Shown: piece after piece, positions 27,791 through 36,555 of the stretch
How positions within the stretch are numbered: the first letter of the stretch is position 1
Layout of the letters: each line of letters begins with the position of its first letter
Position numbers and translations under genes: made by a program
Assembly: GCA_003168335.1 (NCBI GenBank)
Contig: PMSM01000006.1
Location: 510,320 to 574,319, forward strand
Reading direction: 5' to 3'
Length of the DNA stretch: 64,000 nt
DNA from: Blastocatellia bacterium
Lineage (GTDB): Bacteria; Acidobacteriota; Blastocatellia; Pyrinomonadales; Pyrinomonadaceae
The notes under the pieces: model-generated
Database searches by the model: none
What the model was told of the DNA's origin: nothing
The model's input: only the letters and a program-made list of their open reading frames with translations

Positions 27791-28555
27791 CTATCTGATG
27801 CGCTCGTCTTTTTCGATCAGCCCATCGCGGATCGAGATGATGCGGTGCGCGCGAGCCGCGATATCGTGCTCGTGCGTGACAAGGATAATAGTATTGCCGG
27901 CTTCGTGCAGTTTCTCGAACAAGTTCATGATGTCGTAGCTGGTGGAGGTATCGAGGGCACCTGTCGGTTCGTCAGCGAGTAAAATCGACGGATGATTTAC
28001 CAGGGCACGCGCGATGGCCACCCGCTGACGCTGGCCGCCGGAAAGCTCGTTGGGGCGGTGCATCATGCGATCGGCGAGATCAACCTCCGCCAGAGCTTGT
28101 TTGGCCATCTCGTGGCGCTTGGCTCCGGGGATCCCTCCGTAGATCAGGGGCAGCTCAACGTTGTGCAGGGCCGTAGCCCGAGCCAGCAGGTTGAAAGTCT
28201 GAAACACAAAGCCGACTTCCTGGTTGCGAATTCGCGCCAGCTCGTCGTCGTCCATCTCAGAAACATTTTTTCCGTTCAGCCAGTACTCACCCTGCGATGG
28301 CGTGTCGAGACAGCCGATCAAATTCATCAGCGTTGATTTCCCCGACCCGGACGGCCCGGTAATGGCCAGATAGTCGCCCCTGGTCACCTCGAATGAAACG
28401 CCATGCAGCGCGTGCACTTTCTCTGCGCCCATGTCGTAGGTCTTCCAGAGGTTGCGCATCAAGATCAGCACGTCAGCCTTGCCGTTCGATGGCAACTCAG
28501 GTTTGGCGATTACGCCGGAAGAAGTTGGCGATGTTTCGACCGTAGCTTCGGTCAT
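27791..28555 (-). CDS. MacB/LolD-type ABC transporter ATPase
   Basis: 254-residue ATPase, with a ~28-residue N-terminal leader before the domain. Walker A GPSGSGKS (67-74), Q-loop FVFQTFNLL, signature [16 protein letters not shown], Walker [13 protein letters not shown] and H-loop [10 protein letters not shown] are all present. Its ATG overlaps the stop of the adaptor gene by one base (TAATG). It is the only ATPase in a run with four permeases, so it probably serves several of them, as heterodimers or alternative pumps. Confidence 0.95.
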   Translation of the reverse strand: MTEATVETSPTSSGVIAKPELPSNGKADVLILMRNLWKTYDMGAEKVHALHGVSFEVTRGDYLAITGPSGSGKSTLMNLIGCLDTPSQGEYWLNGKNVSEMDDDELARIRNQEVGFVFQTFNLLARATALHNVELPLIYGGIPGAKRHEMAKQALAEVDLADRMMHRPNELSGGQRQRVAIARALVNHPSILLADEPTGALDTSTSYDIMNLFEKLHEAGNTIILVTHEHDIAARAHRIISIRDGLIEKDERIR

Positions 28556-30072
28556 TAGCTTCCTCCGCCGGCGTTAGCGTTGGCCAGGGAAGCCTTAGAT
28601 TGACGCTTCACACTGGCGCCTTCCTTCAAAGTTTTCAGCACGCGACTGGGCCCGGTGATGACTTCGGCCCCGGCTTGCAGGCCACTGGTGATTTCGATGT
28701 CCGATTCGCCGGTAATCCCCGTGACCACTTCAACGAATTTGACCTTGTTGTTTTTATCCAGGATGTAAACGCCTTTTTGGTCCTTTGGTTTCTCCCCCAC
28801 CGGTGTCGGAGCGCTGCTGGCAATCGCAGGACCGGGTGATGGTGCGGGTGGCAACTTCTCCACAATCGCCTGCAGCGGTACAGCGATTACGTTGTTCTTG
28901 GTCTTCGTGGTGATAGTCGCCGTGGAGCTCATGCCCGGACGCAGCTTGCCGCGCTCATCATCGTTCAGGTCCTTGAGTTCGAGGGTTACCTTAAACTCTT
29001 TGGCCTCCTGCACATTCACGCGATTGTTAAGACCGCCGGTGGTGTCGGATTTGGCGACGGCCAGCGGGTTTTTCAGCGTCACGACGGCGTTGATTTCTTT
29101 GTCACCCAGCGCGTCAACCTTCACCTTCGCCTGTTCTCCGACCTCGACGTTGGCGATTTCGGTTTCGTCGACGTTGACTTCGATGTTGATGGTTGACATG
29201 TCGGCGATGGTCATCAGCGAGGTGGTCGACAGACCCGCCACGGCGTATTCACCTACCCGAGTGGGAATATCAGCAACCACGCCGTTCAAAGGAGAATACT
29301 GGGTCGCTTTTTCGCGCTGGCTGGATTGACCGCGGAGAAAAGCTTGCTGCTGACTAGCGCGCGCCTCGCTGGACTTCACGCTGGTTTGCGATTCTTTGAC
29401 CGCGACCCGTTGTTGATTGGCGCGCTCTACCGCTTCCTTGACGGCGAGCCTTTGCGATTCCAGATTTGCTCTGGCAGTGTCCAGCGCAACCTTGGCTTGG
29501 TCGTAGCGATCGCGAGCGGCGTCGTAATCAAAACGCGAGGAAACGCCCTTCTCAATTAGTTCGGTGGCCCGCTTTAGTTCGCGGTCAGCAGTATTTAAGT
29601 CGATCTGCGCACGATCGACGGCGGTCTGTTGGGCAATAACCTGCTGGCGTGCCGTAGTCACAGAAGCCTCGCTGACGGCGAGCCCCTGCTGAGCCGAAGC
29701 CACCGCAATGCGCGAGTTCTGCACATCGCTGATCGAAGCCTGGGTAGCGGCAAATTGCGCTTCCTGGCTGGATTGCAACTGCGTAGGATCGACGCGTACC
29801 AAAGCCTGCCCCTTTTTCACCTGGTCGCCGGCGTTGACGAAAATCTCCAGGATGCGGCCGGGCACTTCGCTGGTTAGCTTGATGTATTGAACCGGACGCA
29901 CCTCGCCCGAGGCAGTTACGGTTGACCGCAGCTCGGGCCGCACGTCCAGCTTTACCGTGGTGACTTCGGGCTCGTCTTTGCGGCTGGCGACGACGCTGAT
30001 GATAACGATCAGCGCCAGCACGACGACCGCTGATGCGGCGATGATGATTTTCTTCTTTCTACTGAGGGCCAT
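28555..30072 (-). CDS. Periplasmic adaptor (HlyD/MacA family)
   Basis: 505-residue membrane-fusion protein. A basic N-terminus and one TM helix ([24 protein letters not shown]) anchor it. The lipoyl-like domain ([37 protein letters not shown]) encloses a long coiled-coil hairpin (~95-265) rich in Gln, Ala and Ser; the beta-barrel ([28 protein letters not shown]) and membrane-proximal domains follow. A PAPSPGP linker lies near 405. It would connect the inner-membrane ATPase-permease complexes to an outer-membrane channel; no TolC-like gene is in the window. First gene of the operon. Confidence 0.92.
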   Translation of the reverse strand: MALSRKKKIIIAASAVVVLALIVIISVVASRKDEPEVTTVKLDVRPELRSTVTASGEVRPVQYIKLTSEVPGRILEIFVNAGDQVKKGQALVRVDPTQLQSSQEAQFAATQASISDVQNSRIAVASAQQGLAVSEASVTTARQQVIAQQTAVDRAQIDLNTADRELKRATELIEKGVSSRFDYDAARDRYDQAKVALDTARANLESQRLAVKEAVERANQQRVAVKESQTSVKSSEARASQQQAFLRGQSSQREKATQYSPLNGVVADIPTRVGEYAVAGLSTTSLMTIADMSTINIEVNVDETEIANVEVGEQAKVKVDALGDKEINAVVTLKNPLAVAKSDTTGGLNNRVNVQEAKEFKVTLELKDLNDDERGKLRPGMSSTATITTKTKNNVIAVPLQAIVEKLPPAPSPGPAIASSAPTPVGEKPKDQKGVYILDKNNKVKFVEVVTGITGESDIEITSGLQAGAEVITGPSRVLKTLKEGASVKRQSKASLANANAGGGS

Positions 30073-30413
30073 TGAGTTTCGGATCCTTAATTAACTTGAT
30101 TTAGCCGGGGTCTTGCTCTTGTCTGATTAGATACACGCGCTGCGAATAGTTCGGCTTGAGATGTTTTTACGATGAAATCCGGCGCCCGGTTTCAAAGAAA
30201 TCTCGGTGCGACAATCAATTATAGACGATGATCGCGATCCTACCGAACCCTCTGGACCTGCCCGGGCACCTTTGGTTTCACCCCGGCGCACAGGCATACT
30301 TTTGACCGCTATCTGCGGCGATTCAGTGCCGTTGGCGCGGTCAACAGTTTCGCGCTAAGATGTCTTGCCACGCAGGTTGATTTCGCCGATAAGACCTGCG
30401 CTCTGGAACAGTA
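30073..30413. other. Divergent intergenic region
   Basis: 341 bases between the start of the MacA-like adaptor (minus strand) and the first FHA gene (plus strand). No gene and no large repeat is visible, which is unusual for this window. It must hold both promoters. Confidence 0.6.
30218..30247 (-). promoter_or_regulatory. Candidate promoter of the adaptor/ABC operon
   Basis: On the minus strand a perfect TATAAT lies at 30223-30218, with TTCGGT at 30247-30242 and an 18-base spacer. The -35 is weak, and the leader to the adaptor ATG would be about 140 bases. Confidence 0.3.
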
Positions 30414-30995
30414 ATGATCATTTGCGAGAGGTGCGGAACAGAGAACCTGAACGGATCGCGCTATTGCGACGAGTGCGGCGCCGCCCTTTGGCTGGCGGGA
30501 AAATCCGGCGGACTTTCGTTGCCTGGAGCCAAAAGCAACGGATCAGATGGCAATGGAGGCAAGAATGCGTCAGCTATCGTCGCTCAATCGGCCGGGAAAG
30601 CGAACTCGCCGGTGATATCAGAGCAGCAAACTTCAGCGCCGCTGGCCGAGTCCGGCAACAAGGCGCACGCGACGCTCGTAATAGAACGTGGCAATTCCGC
30701 GGGCAAGCAATTTCCTTTGAGCAATCAGGAGGCCAACATTGGCCGCTGGGATGCCGACGGCGGAGTGTTCCCGGACGTCGATTTGGATTCTGACGATCCT
30801 GAAGCCAAGGTATCCCGGCGTCACGCCCGCATTTCGCTGCGCGATGACCAGTACCTGATCGAGGATTTGGGATCCACGAATGGGACGTTTGTAAATCGCG
30901 GCCATCGGTTGGCGCCCGGTGATCGTCAGCCTCTAAAGGATGGCGATGAAATCATCGTCGGCAAAACTTTTTTGCGTTTTCGTGTGGCCAAATAG
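30414..30995 (+). CDS. Zinc-ribbon plus FHA domain protein
   Basis: 193 residues. The N-terminus MIICERCGTENLNGSRYCDECG is a four-Cys zinc ribbon. A low-complexity linker (Ser/Gly/Asn-rich, ~40-95) leads to an FHA domain: ATLVIERGNSAGKQFPL, NIGRWDADGGVFPDVDL (GR of the phosphothreonine site), KVSRRHARISLRDDQYLIEDLGSTNGTFVN (S-x-x-H and N-G motifs) and the end GDEIIVGKTFLRFRVA. It would bind phosphothreonine, probably on the neighbouring kinase or its substrates; the kinase at 31059 carries the same two modules. Cytoplasmic; no TM segment. Confidence 0.9.
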   Translation: MIICERCGTENLNGSRYCDECGAALWLAGKSGGLSLPGAKSNGSDGNGGKNASAIVAQSAGKANSPVISEQQTSAPLAESGNKAHATLVIERGNSAGKQFPLSNQEANIGRWDADGGVFPDVDLDSDDPEAKVSRRHARISLRDDQYLIEDLGSTNGTFVNRGHRLAPGDRQPLKDGDEIIVGKTFLRFRVAK

Positions 30996-31058
30996 GAAGC
31001 ACGAAGCCGACTAAGATATCGAATCGAACTTGTTTTTCGACCTTCCCGGAAACTAGCA

Positions 31059-32726
31059 ATGATCCTTTGTTGTGAATGTGGCGCCAGTCTGGGGCCCGAC
31101 GAAAGCTTCTGCGGCCGTTGCGGCACACCCCGGCAGCGCGACGACGCACCAGTTGTGTCGAGTAGTGGAAGTGTGAGTAATGAAGCCAAGGCTGTCGGCG
31201 AAAATTCCAACGCGATGGTCTCAAACTATTCACACAAGCTGGCCGAAGATGGCAGTACCTGGACGGAGGAGAAGCAGAACGCGGCCCCGAGCACCGGCGA
31301 ACTTGGCGAGAGCGCTGAGTTTTCATCGATGACTTCCCGCGCCGATGAGGTCCCGGACAAGCGACCCAAGCCCAAGGCTCTCGCCGGGGGAAAAGTCCTG
31401 AACAGTCGTTATGAAATCGTGCGCCGCATCGGTGGTGGCGGAATGGGCGCTGTCTATCTGGCCAAGGATCGCAACCTGGGCGAAGCGCCGCGCGCCGTCA
31501 AGGAAATGATCGAGTCGAACATCGACGATGCCCAACACGAAAAGGCGATCGCCGACTTCAAACGCGAATCACTGCTGCTCACGGAACTTGAACACCCGTC
31601 GATTCCCACGGTCTACGACTATTTTTATGACGATGCTTCAGAGCGCTTCTATCTGGTAATGAAATTCATTCCCGGCAGCGATCTGTCTTTGCGGCTGCGA
31701 CATGCGCCGGGCGGACGCATCGACGAACTGACGGTGACTGAGTGGGGAATCCAGGTCGCCGATGTCCTGCAGTATCTGCACACGCGACCACAACCCATTA
31801 TTTATCGCGACCTCAAACCGGCGAACCTGATGATCGACAGCAACAACAACCGCATCATGCTGATCGATTTCGGAATCGCGCGCTGGGTGAATAAAAAAGA
31901 GAAGGGCGTCACCGCAGTTGGCACGATGGGCTATGCGCCGCCTGAGTTATTTAGCGGCCAGGCGGATGCGCGCGTAGACATCTACAGTTTGGGCGCGACG
32001 ATGTTTCATTTGTTGACCGGCTCAGATCCGCAGGACAACCCGCTGCTCATCTTTGACTTCACCAAAAATCCGCGCCCACGCCAGATTAACCCCGCGCTTT
32101 CCAGCGAGATGGAACGGCTGCTGATTCGCGCGGTTGAATACAAGCCGGAACATCGCTTCCAGTCGGGAGCAGAGCTGCGCGAAGCCCTCGCCGGCCACCT
32201 CGAAAAATTGCGCTCAGGCCAGGTCAGCTACGGCGCGCCGGCGCTCGAACTGGGCGGCGAGACCATGCGCGCGGCCATAGTTTTTTGCGGGTTCTGTGGC
32301 GGTCGCATTGCGGCTGATGATATTTTCTGCGCGCATTGTGGCTCGCGCCAGCCGCAGGCCGGCGGCGACTCCAGCGCGGCGCTGGCTCAGGCGCGCGCCA
32401 CCGCAAAGCTAATCGTGGCCGGCACGACTGAGCTGGATGCTTCCTTCCTTTTGCAAAAAGACAGCAACCTCGTGGGGCGAACAGATCCGCTGTCGAACAT
32501 TTTCCCCGAAGTGGATTTGTCGCGGTTCGATCCGCAGACCAAAGTCTCGCGTCGTCACGCCCGCATCTGGCGGGAAGGCGAAGCATTCCTGGTCGAGGAC
32601 CTGGGCTCGGTAAACGGAACGGTGATCAATGATATGATTCGCCTCGAGCCCCGACAGCCACGCGCATTGGATAGCGGAGATCGGATTCGGATGGGCGAGA
32701 CTACCCTGCACTTCCTGGTTGGATAG
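31059..32726 (+). CDS. Ser/Thr protein kinase with two zinc ribbons and C-terminal FHA domain
   Basis: 555 residues in the order zinc ribbon (CCECGASLGPDESFCGRCG), variable linker (~30-105), Hanks-type kinase (~110-385), second zinc ribbon (VFCGFCGGRIAADDIFCAHCG) and FHA domain (~450-555). Kinase motifs: P-loop IGGGGMGAVYLAKD, the catalytic lysine in APRAVKEM, the catalytic loop IIYRDLKPANLM (Tyr instead of His in HRD), LIDFGIARW and the activation segment TAVGTMGYAPPE. FHA motifs: GRTDPLSN, VSRRHARIWREG, LGSVNGTVIN. No TM helix, so a soluble kinase. It lies between an FHA protein and an RDD protein; the group ends with a PP2C-type phosphatase, a plausible opposing enzyme. Confidence 0.93.
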   Translation: MILCCECGASLGPDESFCGRCGTPRQRDDAPVVSSSGSVSNEAKAVGENSNAMVSNYSHKLAEDGSTWTEEKQNAAPSTGELGESAEFSSMTSRADEVPDKRPKPKALAGGKVLNSRYEIVRRIGGGGMGAVYLAKDRNLGEAPRAVKEMIESNIDDAQHEKAIADFKRESLLLTELEHPSIPTVYDYFYDDASERFYLVMKFIPGSDLSLRLRHAPGGRIDELTVTEWGIQVADVLQYLHTRPQPIIYRDLKPANLMIDSNNNRIMLIDFGIARWVNKKEKGVTAVGTMGYAPPELFSGQADARVDIYSLGATMFHLLTGSDPQDNPLLIFDFTKNPRPRQINPALSSEMERLLIRAVEYKPEHRFQSGAELREALAGHLEKLRSGQVSYGAPALELGGETMRAAIVFCGFCGGRIAADDIFCAHCGSRQPQAGGDSSAALAQARATAKLIVAGTTELDASFLLQKDSNLVGRTDPLSNIFPEVDLSRFDPQTKVSRRHARIWREGEAFLVEDLGSVNGTVINDMIRLEPRQPRALDSGDRIRMGETTLHFLVG

Positions 32727-32853
32727 CAACCGCAGTTTTGATTTGCGATTTTTGATTTTTGATTTAGTCTTAGGCCTCGCGTCTTAGTCAAAGCCGGGCC
32801 AGCCAGTAAACAATCGCGAATCGTAATCAAGAATCAAAAATGGAAAGCCCCTT

Positions 32854-33387
32854 ATGACCGCCAAGGTTCAAACTGCAAGATTACCGTCCGATGTTGTAAG
32901 TCGGCGGGCTGAGGCGCGCGTACGCTTTCGCGCGCCCTTTGCTCTCCGCTGCGGGGCGTTATTAATCGACTATATTTTGCTGGCGCTAATCCTGACTTTC
33001 AGTATTATGGTCGCCCGTCTGATGGGCGGCGGCGCGCGTATGGCCGGCGGGACCGCCGAGAAGATCGGCGGCTTTATCACCTTGATCGTAGCCGTGCTTA
33101 ACCTGGTGGTGCTGGCTGGACTGACCGGAAAGACAGTTGGAAAGTGGACGACGGGTCTGCGCATTGAGCGCACTGACGGCCACTTGCCGGGAATTGTCCG
33201 GGCCGGGTTGCGTCACCTGATAGGATACCCTTTGTCACTGCTGCTGTTTGGTCTGGGTTTTTTGATCGTAGCAGTTAGTCCGACTGGCCGCGCGCTGCAT
33301 GATTTGATTGCCGGCACCATCGTGGTGCGCAGATCCGGCGGGCCCCTGGTGGCGCCCGCGCGCAAGCCGCGTCCTCAGGGCGCTTGA
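32854..33387 (+). CDS. RDD-family membrane protein
   Basis: 177 residues. RFRAPFALRCGALLIDYILLALILTF carries the R-D signature of the RDD domain (Arg before the first TM helix, Asp inside it), with further TM segments ITLIVAVLNLVVLAGLTG and YPLSLLLFGLGFLIVAVS. The segment GKTVGKWTTGLRIERTDG is the conserved cytoplasmic loop, and GRALHDLIAGTIVVR the end. RDD proteins are poorly characterised; some act as Na+/Li+ transporters. In this cluster it may be a membrane target of the kinase module. Confidence 0.88.
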   Translation: MTAKVQTARLPSDVVSRRAEARVRFRAPFALRCGALLIDYILLALILTFSIMVARLMGGGARMAGGTAEKIGGFITLIVAVLNLVVLAGLTGKTVGKWTTGLRIERTDGHLPGIVRAGLRHLIGYPLSLLLFGLGFLIVAVSPTGRALHDLIAGTIVVRRSGGPLVAPARKPRPQGA

Positions 33388-33394
33388 GTGTGAT

Positions 33395-33473
33395 GTCCGA
33401 CAAACTTTAGTTTGTCGTAAATACCCGAAGAGAGCGGTTGCAGATGTTATCGACAAACTGAAGTTTGTCGGAA
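33395..33473. repeat. CGACAAACT palindrome pair
   Basis: GTCCGACAAACTTTAGTTTGTCG and, inverted, CGACAAACTGAAGTTTGTCG with a 33-base spacer. The right half ends about 12 bases before the ATG of the phosphatase gene and so occupies its 5' leader. Confidence 0.9.
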
Positions 33474-33484
33474 CGTTCACTACA

Positions 33485-35209
33485 ATGGCTGAACTAATAG
33501 TCAAGTATCCCGACCGAGCTGCTGAGCATTTTCAGATTAGCCGCTTGCGCGTCACGATTGGACGCTCTGCTCGCAACGATCTGTGTATTCCCGATCCCTT
33601 TGCATCGCGGGTCCATGCGGAAGTGCGCAACGAGGGTGACGAATACTTTCTGCAGGACCTGGGATCGGCGAACGGCACGCTCTACAACGGGTCAGTAGTT
33701 GAAACGCCGATCACGCTCTCGCGTGGTGGGCGCATTCAGATCGGAGAAACGGAAATCGTTTTCAACGACAGTCCGTTTCCCCTCAGCAGCGGCGCGACGA
33801 TGATCACCGACAATTCGTCGTCGATTCCCGAGGCGACGATCGCCCTCTCTTCGGCGGACCGCACGACTTCGGGGCTATTCCAAACCATCGAAGGCGCGCG
33901 CACTCAATCCGAAGAAACCGCCGCCCACCGGCCCGCAAACCAAAGCGATCTGCTGGCTCTGATCAGCAAAGTGGGTGTCGCCCTGCTCGCCTCAGTCACC
34001 TTGAACGAAACGCTCGAGCAGGTCGTGAGCCTGGTATTCGAAGCTGTCCCGGCGGATCGCTGCATGGTCATGATGCGGGACGAGAAGAGCCCCGAGCTAA
34101 AGGTAGCGGTCGCCCGTTTGCGCGATCGGGTGGGCGAAGTCGGCGAGATTCGCATTAGCCGCTCCGTAATCGACGAAGTCGTCACCAACGGCAAGTCCGT
34201 TTTGACTTCCGATGCCCAGGCCGATCCGCGTTTTGCCGGCGGCACGGTAATGTTGCAGGGCGTGCGCTCAGTGCTGGCAGTGCCGCTGGGAGTTGGCGCC
34301 AATGTCTTCGGCATCATCTATGCCGATTCTCCGCTGGCTGAAGGACGTTTTACCGAAGATCACTTGAAAGTTTTGACGACGCTGGCTTCGGTCGCGGCCA
34401 TTCGCGTCGAGAACGCGCGTTTGACCGAAGAGCAGATGACACGCGAGCGCCTGGAACGCGAGCAGCAAGTCGCCAGCGAGATTCAACAGCGCTTTCTGCC
34501 CGCCACGGCGCCCCTGGTTACCGGTTATGAATTGCAGGGCATCAGCTTTCCCTGTTATGAAATCGGCGGCGACTATTACGATTTCATCCAGCGTGAAGGC
34601 GGCAAACTCGTCGTGGCCCTGGGCGACGTTTCCGGTAAAGGCACCGCGGCGGCATTGCTGATGTCATCACTGCACGCCGCTGTGCACGCACAGGCCGACA
34701 TTCACGACTCTCTGGTAAAAACGATCAGCGCCGTCAACCGCTATCTGGTCGAAAGCATCCCGCCCAATCGATTCGTCACGCTTTTCTATGCCGAGCTGGA
34801 TCCGAAGGACGGCGCCCTGGCATTCCTCAACGCGGGCCACAATCCGCCGCTTATCGTTCATGCCGGCGGCACAATGGAACAGCTCGCTGCGGGTGGTCTG
34901 CCGTTAGGCATTATGACGAACGCTGATTTTCGCGAAGGGCGCACGCAGCTTCATCCGGGCGATGTGCTGGTGATTTACTCGGACGGCGTTTCGGAAGCGA
35001 CGAACCCCAGCGGCGAAGAGTTTGGTCCCACGCGGCTTTACGAAGTAGTGGCGCGCAATCTTGATGCTTCCGCCGGCGGCATTCGCGATCGCATCGAATC
35101 CGCGTTGACAAAATTCTGCCAGGGCACGCCCGCCGCCGACGATATCACGCTGGTGATCTGTAAGCGCCTCGCCGAAGCATCGGAAGTCGGCATCGGCGCT
35201 GCGAGCTAA
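33485..35209 (+). CDS. FHA-GAF-PP2C (SpoIIE/RsbU-type) phosphatase
   Basis: 574 residues. FHA domain 10-95 (VTIGRSARNDLCIPDPFASRVHAEV, LGSANGTLYN), an S/T-rich linker, a GAF domain ~160-320 (LNETLEQVVSLVFEAVPADRCMVM, VRSVLAVPLGVGANVFGIIYAD), a short coiled coil (LEREQQVASEIQQRFLP) and a PP2C_SIG/SpoIIE domain: EIGGDYYDFI (first metal-binding Asp), VVALGDVSGKGTAAALLM, FLNAGHNPP and LVIYSDGVSEATNP, ADDITLVICKR (later metal ligands). The ATG at 33485 is used; the open frame continues upstream only through a repeat (DKLKFVG). It would remove phosphate from Ser/Thr residues, probably of an anti-anti-sigma factor or of partners of the kinase at 31059. Confidence 0.93.
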   Translation: MAELIVKYPDRAAEHFQISRLRVTIGRSARNDLCIPDPFASRVHAEVRNEGDEYFLQDLGSANGTLYNGSVVETPITLSRGGRIQIGETEIVFNDSPFPLSSGATMITDNSSSIPEATIALSSADRTTSGLFQTIEGARTQSEETAAHRPANQSDLLALISKVGVALLASVTLNETLEQVVSLVFEAVPADRCMVMMRDEKSPELKVAVARLRDRVGEVGEIRISRSVIDEVVTNGKSVLTSDAQADPRFAGGTVMLQGVRSVLAVPLGVGANVFGIIYADSPLAEGRFTEDHLKVLTTLASVAAIRVENARLTEEQMTRERLEREQQVASEIQQRFLPATAPLVTGYELQGISFPCYEIGGDYYDFIQREGGKLVVALGDVSGKGTAAALLMSSLHAAVHAQADIHDSLVKTISAVNRYLVESIPPNRFVTLFYAELDPKDGALAFLNAGHNPPLIVHAGGTMEQLAAGGLPLGIMTNADFREGRTQLHPGDVLVIYSDGVSEATNPSGEEFGPTRLYEVVARNLDASAGGIRDRIESALTKFCQGTPAADDITLVICKRLAEASEVGIGAAS

Positions 35210-35217
35210 GTTACAGA

Positions 35218-35354
35218 ACCGGGAGCGGTAGCGACCGATCCTTGGAGTGCGGTGGCAAGCCGAAGCAGCGACACCGCTTTGGATTCACCGGTCACTATCT
35301 CTCAAGATTAATCCAAAGCGCCGTCGCCGCTGCGCTCTGCCGGCGCACTCCAAA
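35218..35354. repeat. Two GGAGTGCG-family palindromes facing each other
   Basis: GGAGTGCGGTGGCAAGCCG...CACCGCTTTGG at 35242-35283 and, inverted, CCAAAGCGCCGTCGCCGCTG...CGGCGCACTCC at 35311-35354. The right one is almost identical, in inverse orientation, to the left flank of the RAYT gene. An ACCGGGAGCGGTAGCGACCG unit precedes them, as at 63022-63120. It separates two convergent genes. Confidence 0.85.
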
Positions 35355-35390
35355 TGTTGATTTCGCCTTCGGTCTATTCGATTGCAAGGT

Positions 35391-36548
35391 TCAAAAAACA
35401 GCCCGCTTCTGTTCGCTCGCTTTGCTCTCCAGACTAAAACGCGGCTCGATTTCTTCGTTATTACCTGCAATTCTGGTCGCGACATATTCACCCACGACGG
35501 GCCCGTGTTTGAAGCCGTGGCCCGAGCCGCCGCCAACTAACCAGACATTATCAAACCGCGGATGACGATCGATCAGGAAGTCGCCGTTGGCAGTGTTCTC
35601 GTACTGACAGACACGCGCTTCGATCACCGGCGCATATTTCAACGCCGGCAATCGCCGCGCGAGACACTGACGCGCCTCGGTCAGTCCTTCATCAGAAACG
35701 ACACGATTGCCAGCATCGGGATCAAAGGCCGGCCCGTGACGATCGATTGCGATCTTGACGCCACGCCCTTCGAGATCGGGCAAGCCATAAGCTTCGTCTT
35801 TGAAGTCGATCCAGGTGGGCAACTCCGTCGCCAAAAAGCTGCGATTACCTGCCGGAGCACCGAAGTAAAAAACTTCCTGACGCGTGGTCTGAATTCGGTC
35901 TGCTAACAAGTCGGGAAAGACTTTCGGCAACCACGGGCCGCAGGCAAAGACGTAGTTTCCCGCTGAGATTCGCCGGCCACCCGCGGTCGTAATTTCATTC
36001 AGCGAACCACTGCCCTCCGGCGTTTTAACCGCGTCCTGAAAATACTCGACGCCGTTGCGGATTGCTTCGCGGGTCACTGTCTGCACCGCACGACGCGCCA
36101 TCAGCACTCCGCTCTCGGGTTCGAGCAGGGCCCAGGAAATTCGCTCCAATCCAATTTGCGGGTAACGCCGGCGGATTTCAGCGACGGTCAAGCTGTCGAA
36201 AGGAACGTCGAGTTTGCGTAGCGTCTCGGCCGTCTTAACCGGATAAGGATCGCCTTTCTGCGCCAGCCACAAAACGCCGGTCTGATGAAAGAGCGGCTGG
36301 TCAACCCTCGTGAATAATTCCTGCCAGAGTTGCAGGGACCGGAGCGCCGAGCGCGTGTAGATCTCGTCCGCGCCATAGCCCATCCGAATGATGCGCGATT
36401 CGTCACCAGAACTTGAACGGCTGTTGCCCGAGCCGTAAGCGTCGATCAAGATCACCCGTTTGCTGGATCGTTCGAGCTGATAGGCAGTCCAGGCGCCAAA
36501 CACTCCCGCGCCGATCACTGCTACGTCATAGGTGCTGTCGTCCCCCAC
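35391..36548 (-). CDS. Monomeric sarcosine oxidase / N-methyltryptophan oxidase-like flavoenzyme
   Basis: 385-residue FAD oxidase of the DAO family. VAVIGAGVFGAWTAYQL is the dinucleotide-binding motif, GDESRIIRMGYG contains the Arg that caps FAD, and EARVCQYENTANGDFLIDRHP contains the Cys of covalent flavin attachment found in MSOX/MTOX; VWLVGGGSGHGFKHGPVVGE is the C-terminal FAD-binding part. It oxidises N-methylated amino acids such as sarcosine or N-methyl-L-tryptophan to the amino acid, formaldehyde and H2O2; which one is undetermined. The start is 7 bases upstream of the ammonium transporter stop, so they lie in one run. Confidence 0.88.
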   Translation of the reverse strand: MGDDSTYDVAVIGAGVFGAWTAYQLERSSKRVILIDAYGSGNSRSSSGDESRIIRMGYGADEIYTRSALRSLQLWQELFTRVDQPLFHQTGVLWLAQKGDPYPVKTAETLRKLDVPFDSLTVAEIRRRYPQIGLERISWALLEPESGVLMARRAVQTVTREAIRNGVEYFQDAVKTPEGSGSLNEITTAGGRRISAGNYVFACGPWLPKVFPDLLADRIQTTRQEVFYFGAPAGNRSFLATELPTWIDFKDEAYGLPDLEGRGVKIAIDRHGPAFDPDAGNRVVSDEGLTEARQCLARRLPALKYAPVIEARVCQYENTANGDFLIDRHPRFDNVWLVGGGSGHGFKHGPVVGEYVATRIAGNNEEIEPRFSLESKASEQKRAVF

Positions 36549-36555
36549 TCGCTAC

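Noticed and set aside
33308-33484. N-terminal extension of the FHA-GAF-PP2C phosphatase
   Set aside because: The extra 59 codons overlap the RDD gene and a palindrome (DKLKFVG) and are not part of the FHA domain.
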